Assembly (NCBI GenBank): GCA_030149025.1
Contig: JASBSH010000211.1
Span: 1-10,862, forward strand
Direction of reading: 5' to 3'
Length of the DNA stretch: 10,862 nt
Origin: Actinomycetales bacterium
Lineage (GTDB): Bacteria; Actinomycetota; Actinomycetes; Actinomycetales; BWSM-131
The notes beneath the pieces are model-generated. The model made no database searches, was not told where the DNA came from, and worked only from the letters and a program-made list of their open reading frames with translations. This document shows, in pieces, positions 7,591 to 10,862 of the stretch; the stretch's first letter is position 1, and each line of letters starts with the position of its first letter. The translations under genes were made by a program, and so were the position numbers.

Positions 7591-7989
7591 TTACGGCCCG
7601 TAGGGCAAGTAGTCCTTTCGACGCCGCTTGTTCCGTGTCCAGAACGGCACGGGGAGGCACCCAACCGGGGCATTTACTTGGCTGGTCCGTTCCGTGACGC
7701 CGTTGGCCAGACGAACGGTCAACTGTGAGCGGTGGGGCCCAAAGACCTCGGAGACGTGACCGGCGATGGCCGCTTCCACGGCCGCCTCGACGAAGTCGAT
7801 GTCCTGTGGATCTTTGGACAACTCCCAACGGCACGCGCCCTCCCCCATACCGAAGATCAGCGCGTCACCCCATTCAAGCCAGTAGAACGGGCAGGCGCCG
7901 GGACGAGGAACGACGCTGACAGAGGGCAAGTCGTCCTCGCCCCGCACGACGGTCTCCCGCCCGAAAACCTGTTCCAGATGGACCGCCAA
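7591..7989 (-). CDS. Orphan hypothetical protein inside the TIR-bounded insert
   Basis: This 132-residue reading frame has protein-like composition: an aromatic, acidic core with FYWLEWGDALIFGMGEGACRWELS, then DIDFVEAAVEAAIAGHVSEVFG (an amphipathic helix), a likely beta segment SQLTVRLANG, then APVGCLPVPFWT and a short basic and aromatic tail ending YLPYGP. No signal peptide or membrane segment is visible. I do not recognise the family and give no function. The start is uncertain: TTG 7989 is the only start-like codon suited to the length. The frame stays open without any ATG or GTG back to a TGA near 8024, and the extra residues (QVQERLSALAVHLEQVF) look like a natural helix, so the 5' end may be truncated or shifted. 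No Shine-Dalgarno is seen. The stop is TAA, unlike the TGA/TAG of the flanking genes. Confidence 0.5.
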   Translation of the reverse strand: MAVHLEQVFGRETVVRGEDDLPSVSVVPRPGACPFYWLEWGDALIFGMGEGACRWELSKDPQDIDFVEAAVEAAIAGHVSEVFGPHRSQLTVRLANGVTERTSQVNAPVGCLPVPFWTRNKRRRKDYLPYGP

Positions 7990-8024
7990 AGCGCTCAGCC
8001 GTTCCTGAACTTGCTTGTGGCCCC

Positions 8025-8420
8025 GTGATTCACGTCGTCATCATGCCGCGGGAATGCCCGCTCATGCCGCTGTCTGTGCTGTGTGGCTTGAGCGACCTCC
8101 GTGGTCAGCGCACCGGCAACCATGTGACGATCGCGCCCGTGGCAATGAACGTGCGACTCCATGCCGCCGCGTTTCCTGTCCTGGCCGGAGACGACTCCGT
8201 TGAGGCGGCGAGCCGTCTGGAGCGCGTGGTGCTGGACGACTATCCGGACGATGAGCGACTTGACGACCTGCTCGAGGTCTTGGCGCTCTACGTACCCAGC
8301 CAGCCGCCTCCCCACACCGGGCAGGACCAGTTACGACAACGACCACCTTGCTGGCAGCCGCCCACCCGGGCCGGCACGACCTTGCCTTCGCCGATGAGGT
8401 GTTCCACGCCCGGTTCGTGA
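8025..8420 (+). CDS. Doubtful hypothetical ORF inside the insert, coding-like in its middle part
   Basis: This plus-strand frame opens at GTG 8025 (ATG 8043 and 8064 are alternatives), with no visible Shine-Dalgarno. From about 8160 to 8330 it reads like a real protein: FPVLAGDDSVEAASRLERVVLDDYPDDERLDDLLEVLALYVPSQ, acidic, helical and with GC-rich third positions. After about 8340 the frame becomes Pro/Arg-rich and overlaps the SnoaL-like remnant in another frame, so the last 25 residues are probably read-on past a lost natural end. It is divergent from the minus-strand hypothetical gene. No family is recognised. It may be a fragment of a longer gene fused by deletion to the SnoaL remnant. 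Confidence 0.35.
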   Translation: MIHVVIMPRECPLMPLSVLCGLSDLRGQRTGNHVTIAPVAMNVRLHAAAFPVLAGDDSVEAASRLERVVLDDYPDDERLDDLLEVLALYVPSQPPPHTGQDQLRQRPPCWQPPTRAGTTLPSPMRCSTPGS

Positions 8421-8750
8421 ATCACTACCGGCCAGAAGGACGGGAGATCGTCGCGGACAGGGGTCCCGCCGCCGGCTTCAAAGCGTTCTACGGCGCGTTG
8501 CTTCAGGGCTTTCCGGACGCCACGATGACGATCAACGAGCAGATCCCCGAACGGGATCTGGTCGCGACCCGCAAAACCTTGCGAGGTACCCATCTGGGCG
8601 AGTTGTGGGGCCTTGCCACCGACGGGGAGGCGGATCGAGTTCGAGTTCATCGACTTCTTCCGGGTGGCCGACCGCCAGCTCATCGAGCATTGGACGTCGA
8701 TGGACCTCATGACGCTGCGTGCCCAGATGCAGCCGGCTGTGGAGGACTGA
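8348..8750 (+). pseudogene. SnoaL-like ester cyclase/polyketide-cyclase-fold protein, frameshifted and 5'-truncated
   Basis: The frame from about 8381 reads LAFADEVFHARFVNHY, GFKAFYGALLQGFPDATMTINEQIPERDLVATRKTLRGTHLGELWG. This is the typical order of the SnoaL-like ester cyclase fold: an F-hydrophobic-NH strand, GFKAF helix, FPD turn, then RGTHxGE. At 8632-8633 one extra base (GCGG) breaks the frame; in the next frame it continues IEFEFIDFFRVADRQLIEHWTSMD and ends at TGA 8748-8750, exactly as the family does (FRxADGxIxEHW). The usual first 20 or so residues (the RRFYxEVxN helix) are absent, and the only available start is a weak TTG at 8348. Family members are small cone-shaped alpha+beta barrels with varied, often unknown substrates, so no specific reaction can be assigned. 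Probably non-functional unless the frameshift is a sequencing error. Confidence 0.7.
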
Positions 8751-8888
8751 GGCAGATTTCCGTTGCCTGTGCGCCGGAGGCGAACGTCGCCGTCGCCCGA
8801 CGGCACGCTCGACAGGGTCCTCCTCCCACACGCCGCTTTCGCGTGGGCGCCCCTGGCCGGCTCTCACCAGTCGCGTCACCCGTGGATC

Positions 8889-9056
8889 GCTGACGTGGTC
8901 ACGCTCGGCCCGCTCGATGAGCGCGCGCAGGAAAGTCTCGTCGATCCGCACCGGGACGACCTGTCCGGGACCGTCGCCGAGGAGCCGGCGGCGGCCGCGC
9001 TTGCGAAGTTGGTCGACGTCGTAGCCCCGCTCCGCTTCGTCTGCCCGGACCCACAC
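8889..9056 (-). pseudogene. RHH (CopG-like) antitoxin-type N-terminal fragment next to the right TIR
   Basis: From a GTG at 9056 the frame reads a short acidic lead, then GYDVDQLRKRGR (residues 11-22), LLGDGPGQVVPVRID (25-39) and a helix ETFLRALIERAERDHVS (40-56). The pattern of a Y-D-V/I-xx-L-xx-RGR linker, a VVPVRID beta strand and a LxALxERAxxDxxS helix is that of small actinobacterial ribbon-helix-helix antitoxin or regulator proteins. The expected second helix (SEVIREALRxFL type) is missing: after S56 the frame goes on as unrelated Arg-rich sequence to 8532, antisense to the SnoaL remnant. It therefore looks 3'-truncated or frameshifted. No toxin partner is found next to it. The GTG start has no good Shine-Dalgarno and lies 16 bp inside the TIR. 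Confidence 0.5.
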
Positions 9057-9071
9057 ATCCTGAAACTACGG

Positions 9072-9103
9072 TTCACCCCTGAACCGGGATTTCATGATCA
9101 CGG
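9072..9103 (-). repeat. Right terminal inverted repeat
   Basis: This is the inverted copy of 7447-7478 with one mismatch. Its inner end overlaps a perfect 7-bp hairpin, CGGTTCA (9069-9075), loop CCCC, TGAACCG (9080-9086). On the outer side one additional G (9104) precedes the flanking TCG. Confidence 0.85.
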
Positions 9104-9104
9104 G

Positions 9105-9117
9105 TCGAGGGGAGGGG
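9105..9117. terminator. Right half of the split terminator-like palindrome downstream of gcvP
   Basis: TCGAGGGGAGGGG is complementary to the CCCCACCCCTCG left behind the HAD gene. It lies 12 bp past the gcvP stop codon on the gcvP side. As a stand-alone half it cannot form the hairpin; it only does so with its partner at 7434-7446. Confidence 0.4.
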
Positions 9118-9129
9118 TTCGCTGAGGGA

Positions 9130-10862
9130 TCAGTCCTGGTCGGCGAGGTCCTCCATCGGCGGGCAGGCGCACATGAGGTTCCGGTCGCCGTAGGGCCCGT
9201 CGATCCGCCGCACCGGCGGCCAGTACTTGCGGGCGGGGCTGACACCGTCCGGGTATACCGCCTCGGAACGGCTGTAGGGGTGGTCCCAGTCGCCGACGAG
9301 CGACGCCGCGGTGTGCGGCGCGTTCCGCAGGGGGTTGTCCTCCCGGGGTAACTCACCCGATCCGACCTTGTCGATCTCCGCCTTGATGGCGGCCATCGCG
9401 TCGCAGAACCGGTCGAGTTCCGCCAGGTCCTCGGACTCCGTCGGCTCCACCATCAGCGTGCCGGCAACGGGGAACGACATCGTCGGTGCGTGGAAGCCGT
9501 AGTCGATCAGGCGCTTGGCCACGTCATCGACCGTCACGCCGGTTTCCTTCGTGATGGGCCGCAGGTCGATGATGCATTCGTGGGCGACCAGGCCGTTCAT
9601 CCCGGTGTACAGCACCGGGTAGTGCTCCGAAAGCCGTGAGGCGAGGTAGTTGGCGGACAGGACGGCGACCTGCGTCGCCCGCTTCAGCCCGTCGGGTCCC
9701 ATCATGGCGATGTAGGCCCACGAGATCGGCAGGATGTCCGCCGACCCGTAGGGAGCCTGCGACACCGGACCGACCGGGTGCCGGTCCGACATCGCGTCCG
9801 CCACGCTGCCGTGCAACTGCCGGGAGGGCAGGAACTCGACGAGGTGCTCCCGCACCCCGATCGGCCCGACCCCGGGACCTCCCCCGCCGTGCGGGATGCA
9901 GAAGGTCTTGTGGAGGTTCAGGTGCGACACGTCAGAGCCGAACCGCCCGGGCCGCGCGAGGCCCACCAACGCGTTCAGGTTCGCCCCGTCGACGTAGACC
10001 TGCCCGCCCGCGTCGTGCACCATCGCGCACAGCTCGGTGATGGACTCCTCGAACACACCGTGCGTCGACGGGTAGGTCACCATGATCGCGGCCAGATCGT
10101 CGCGGTGCTTGGAGACCTTCGCCTTGAGGTCGGCCATGTCGATGTTGCCCAGGTCGTCCGTCCCGACGGCGACCACCCGCAGACCGGCCATCACGGCGCT
10201 GGCCGCGTTTGTCCCGTGCGCCGAGGTCGGGATCAGGCACACCGTGCGCGCGTCCTCACCGCGGGATCGGTGGTACGCCCGTATCGCCAATAGCCCTGCG
10301 AGCTCCCCCTGCGAGCCGGCGTTGGGCTGCACGGACACGGCGGCGTAACCGGTGATCTCGGCCAGCCACGCCTCGAGCTGTCCGATCAGCCCTTGGTAGC
10401 CGAGGGTGTCGGTCGCGGGCGCGAACGGGTGCAGGTTCGCGAACTCCGGCCAGGTGATCGGCTCCATCTCGGCGGCCGCATTGAGTTTCATCGTGCACGA
10501 ACCCAGCGGAATCATGCTGCGGTCCAACGCGATGTCCTTATCCGCCAGCGATCGCAGATATCGCATCATCTCCGTTTCGGTGCGGTACTTGGTGAAGGCG
10601 GGATGGGTCAGGAACTCGGACGTGCGGTTCGCTATGGCCGGTCCGTCGAACTCGCTGGCTGACGCCGCCCCGAAAGCCGACAGCACGGATTCGACGTGCT
10701 GCGCCGTGGTGGCCTCGTCGCAGGACACCGACACATGGTCGTCGTCGACCAGCCAGATGTTCACCGAGTGCGCCTTGGCGGCATCGCGGATCGCCGCCGC
10801 CCGGCCGGGCACCCGGACCAGCACCGTGTCGAAGAACGCGCGGTGCACGATCTCCACGCCGC
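9130..10862 (-). CDS. gcvP: Glycine dehydrogenase (decarboxylating), P-protein, C-terminal part (partial, runs off right edge)
   Basis: This shows the last 576 residues of a protein usually about 950 long; the start lies beyond position 10862. GcvP is the PLP-dependent P-protein of the glycine cleavage system. It decarboxylates glycine and passes the aminomethyl group to the lipoyl arm of GcvH. Conserved P-protein blocks are all present: LGSCTMKLNAA, PNAGSQGELAGL, IPTSAHGTNAASA, YPSTHGVFEE, YVDGANLNA, and SHLNLHKTFCIPHGGGGPG with the PLP-binding lysine encoded at 9907-9909. Further on are FLPSRQLHGSV, AHECIIDLRP, DYGFHAPTMSFPVAGTLMVEPTESE and the C-terminal RRIDGPYGDRNLMCACPP. The single long chain (not split into P1 and P2 subunits) is the form usual in actinobacteria. 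The stop is TGA at 9130-9132. It converges with the HAD gene. No neighbouring gcvT or gcvH is visible here. Confidence 0.97.
   Translation of the reverse strand, partial: GVEIVHRAFFDTVLVRVPGRAAAIRDAAKAHSVNIWLVDDDHVSVSCDEATTAQHVESVLSAFGAASASEFDGPAIANRTSEFLTHPAFTKYRTETEMMRYLRSLADKDIALDRSMIPLGSCTMKLNAAAEMEPITWPEFANLHPFAPATDTLGYQGLIGQLEAWLAEITGYAAVSVQPNAGSQGELAGLLAIRAYHRSRGEDARTVCLIPTSAHGTNAASAVMAGLRVVAVGTDDLGNIDMADLKAKVSKHRDDLAAIMVTYPSTHGVFEESITELCAMVHDAGGQVYVDGANLNALVGLARPGRFGSDVSHLNLHKTFCIPHGGGGPGVGPIGVREHLVEFLPSRQLHGSVADAMSDRHPVGPVSQAPYGSADILPISWAYIAMMGPDGLKRATQVAVLSANYLASRLSEHYPVLYTGMNGLVAHECIIDLRPITKETGVTVDDVAKRLIDYGFHAPTMSFPVAGTLMVEPTESEDLAELDRFCDAMAAIKAEIDKVGSGELPREDNPLRNAPHTAASLVGDWDHPYSRSEAVYPDGVSPARKYWPPVRRIDGPYGDRNLMCACPPMEDLADQD

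Larger units (their letters stand above)
7447..9104. mobile_element. TIR-bounded insert of about 1.66 kb without a recognisable transposase (passenger-carrying, non-autonomous)
   Basis: The ends are inverted repeats of 32 bp with one mismatch (7447-7478 and 9072-9103); the right end has one further G at 9104. The trinucleotide TCG flanks both ends (7444-7446 and 9105-9107) and fits a 3-bp target duplication. Nothing inside resembles a transposase, a DDE motif run, a serine/tyrosine recombinase or an HUH protein in any frame. The contents are an orphan minus-strand gene, a doubtful plus-strand ORF, a broken SnoaL-like gene and an RHH antitoxin-like fragment. Base composition drops: by hand count 107 of 180 bases are G/C over 7501-7680, against 46 of 60 over 7141-7200. 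This organisation matches what is called a mobile insertion cassette (IS ends around passenger genes, moved by a transposase in trans). I cannot assign an IS family from the ends. Confidence 0.7.

Noticed and set aside
7474..7728. Plus-strand frame starting at GTG 7474 within the left TIR
   Set aside because: It runs antisense to the 3' part of the orphan gene, its composition is not protein-like, and its start lies in the TIR. No family resemblance.
8763..9125. Plus-strand frame over the right end of the insert
   Set aside because: It reads straight through the TIR and is antisense to the RHH-like fragment, which has the better family match.
1..10862. CRISPR array, tRNA, rRNA, phage or plasmid origin
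   Set aside because: No regularly spaced direct repeats, no cloverleaf-like segments, and no iteron clusters or phage structural genes were seen.

Overview
The window is very GC-rich. It has the look of an actinobacterial (Actinomycetota) chromosome: GTG starts, GC-rich third codon positions, an actinobacterial-type pyruvate carboxylase, and an actinobacterial-type GCS2-fold glutamate-cysteine ligase of about 490 residues. I cannot name the genus.

Layout. (1) On the minus strand at the left edge is the N-terminal 286 residues of pyruvate carboxylase (1-860), with a strong Shine-Dalgarno. Upstream of it on the same strand is a GCS2-family ligase gene (1025-2506) that matches its family at both ends but carries two in-frame TAG codons, nine codons apart, near its 5' end. 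(2) Diverging from that ligase is a plus-strand DNA-end-processing operon: sbcD (2640-3863), sbcC (3860-6892, 4-bp overlap with sbcD), and a HAD-superfamily phosphatase resembling the phosphatase domain of T4 polynucleotide kinase (6906-7433). (3) At 7447-9104 is an insert of about 1.66 kb bounded by 32-bp inverted repeats with one mismatch. It has no recognisable transposase. Its contents look like passengers: an orphan minus-strand gene, a doubtful plus-strand ORF, a frameshifted SnoaL-like ester cyclase remnant, and the 5' part of an RHH antitoxin-like gene against the right repeat. (4) On the minus strand at the right edge is the C-terminal 576 residues of the glycine decarboxylase P-protein, GcvP (9130-10862).

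The genes do not form one system. Pyc, GcvP and the ligase homologue are separate central-metabolism or thiol-related functions. SbcC and SbcD form a Rad50/Mre11-type ATP-dependent nuclease, and the downstream phosphatase may tidy the ends it makes (inference from operon position).

The two most interesting signals are the double-amber ligase gene and the TIR-bounded, transposase-less insert. If the insert is removed together with one copy of an apparent 3-bp TCG duplication, the flanks join into a near-perfect GC-rich palindrome between the convergent HAD and gcvP genes. The element therefore appears to have landed in the middle of a terminator-like hairpin.
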